Below, one piece after another: positions 5,693 to 6,269 of a DNA stretch of 6,269 bases. Under the pieces are notes generated by a model. The model did not search any database. It saw only the letters and a program-made list of their open reading frames with translations, and was not told where the DNA came from. Positions within the stretch are counted from its first letter, which is position 1, and each line of letters begins with the position of its first letter. Made by a program: the position numbers and the translations under genes. Origin of the DNA: Bryobacterales bacterium (GTDB taxonomy: Bacteria > Acidobacteriota > Terriglobia > Bryobacterales > Bryobacteraceae); NCBI GenBank assembly GCA_003164075.1, contig PLRZ01000433.1:6581-12849 (forward strand), in the 5' to 3' direction.

Positions 5693-5710
5693 GCAGGCGG
5701 CGCCGCCTGC
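5693..5710. terminator. GC-rich hairpin between convergent genes, possible bidirectional terminator
   Basis: The 18 bases are an exact palindrome (GCAGGCGGCGCCGCCTGC) that would fold as a 7-bp stem with a GCGC loop, or a longer stem as DNA. It begins 10 bases after the sco stop and ends 7 bases before the stop of the opposite gene, the expected place for a shared terminator. It is followed on the plus strand only by CGTCTCTT and on the minus strand by GTTTCGCG, not a run of T. Intrinsic termination would therefore be weak or need Rho; a transcript-stabilising hairpin is equally possible. Confidence 0.45.
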
Positions 5711-5717
5711 CGTCTCT

Positions 5718-6269
5718 TCACCGCGGCAACGTAAACACCAGGCCCAGCAGCGCCGCTGCGAAACCTCCCATGAAGAGCCACGCCATCCGATTCCCCATGT
5801 TGATGGTGTAGCCGAATCCGATCCTCTTCTGCACGAAGATCGCCGGATCCTGCGAATTGACGTAGATGCTGCCCAGGTACCAGCAGTTGTCGGGTGTGCT
5901 CTCCGCCGGCATCTTCGGGTCGCGCAACACCTTCACCACCCATACCAACAGCAGCACCGGAAAGACGATTCCCGGAATCATCAGCACTGAGGGGGAAAAC
6001 GCCGCCGCCGGCAGGATCCCGATGCCGCTCAACAACAGCGCCAGGAAATAAATGGTGGCCACCATCATTTTCACGATGGCGTCGCGCTGCCGCCCGCGGC
6101 GGGACCCGTAGAACATCGCCAGGGTCAGCAGGATCATCACCAGCATCATGCCGCCGGCGAACAACAGCGGCCCGTAGACCGCACGCGGAGTTTTATCGGC
6201 CCAGCGATTCGCCACGTTGTGGGCGTCCCAATGCACCGGGACACGCGCCGGAATCTCGTCCCAATGGGC
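5718..6269 (-). CDS. DUF1648/DUF5808 domain membrane protein, 5' end beyond the window
   Basis: The last 183 codons of a membrane protein whose start lies past the right edge. The visible part opens with HWDEIPARVPVHWDAH and NRWADKTP, the DUF1648 pattern (a short 'P-VP-H-----G---W--K' loop after the first span). Three hydrophobic segments follow: GPLLFAGGMMLVMILLTLAM, a span around ATIYFLALLLSGIGIL, and VLMIPGIVFPVLLLVWVVKV. A DUF5808-like segment then appears (CWYLGSIYVNSQDP, then KRIGFGYTINMGNRMAW) and a final span, FMGGFAAALLGLVFTL. DUF1648 occurs in SdpI-like immunity/signalling proteins and in many uncharacterised membrane proteins; no biochemical role can be given. The GTG at 6236 is an internal valine (VPVHWD), not the start. 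It converges on sco and is separated from it by the hairpin, so it belongs to a different transcript. Confidence 0.85.
   Translation of the reverse strand, partial: AHWDEIPARVPVHWDAHNVANRWADKTPRAVYGPLLFAGGMMLVMILLTLAMFYGSRRGRQRDAIVKMMVATIYFLALLLSGIGILPAAAFSPSVLMIPGIVFPVLLLVWVVKVLRDPKMPAESTPDNCWYLGSIYVNSQDPAIFVQKRIGFGYTINMGNRMAWLFMGGFAAALLGLVFTLPR

Noticed and set aside
1..6269. CRISPR array, tRNA, IS element or integrase
   Set aside because: No regularly spaced direct repeats, cloverleaf with CCA-type acceptor, terminal inverted repeats with transposase, or recombinase motifs were seen on either strand.

Overview
The window looks like chromosomal DNA of a GC-rich, respiring bacterium (about 60% G+C by eye). 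An acidobacterium of the Solibacter/Bryobacter type fits best. This placement rests on the mix of gene families (heme O synthase, SCO, DUF1648/DUF5808, DUF433/DUF5615, a YncE/phosphoesterase-like remnant) and on codon style. No rRNA or other phylogenetic marker is present, so it is an inference.

Left part (1-2462), accessory in character. A minus-strand pair at 31-580 is a DUF433 antitoxin-like protein followed, with a 17-base overlap, by a DUF5615 PIN-like toxin. Diverging from it, 686-1027 encodes a short secreted protein. It reads as the two ends of a much larger YncE-propeller/alkaline-phosphatase-like protein joined in frame, so it is probably a deletion remnant. It converges on, and overlaps by 16 bases, a second minus-strand operon at 2462-1012. 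That operon encodes an unrecognised 227-residue protein, a DUF5678-like small protein and a retropepsin-like aspartyl protease. Its genes are packed stop-to-start.

Central part (2463-5683), a housekeeping-type operon on the plus strand. The order is heme O synthase (ctaB), ABC-2 ATPase, ABC-2 permease, then SCO1/SenC-type copper chaperone. Successive genes overlap by 4, 8 and 4 bases, so translation is probably coupled. The flanking genes both serve heme-copper oxidase assembly: one makes heme O, the other delivers copper to or reduces the Cu(A) site. The ABC transporter between them is therefore a good candidate for a respiratory assembly or maturation function, though its substrate cannot be read from sequence. 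No oxidase subunit gene lies in the window. The 147-base divergent region in front of the operon carries a -10-like box and a perfect 16-bp palindrome that looks like a repressor operator.

Right edge (5693-6269): a GC-rich hairpin separates the operon from a convergent membrane protein gene (DUF1648 N-terminal, DUF5808 C-terminal signatures). The 5' end of that gene lies beyond the window.

I found no tRNA, rRNA, CRISPR array, IS element or prophage gene. The points most worth a second look are the ABC transporter embedded in the ctaB-sco operon, the three-gene retropepsin cassette, the in-frame deletion remnant and the palindromic operator candidate.
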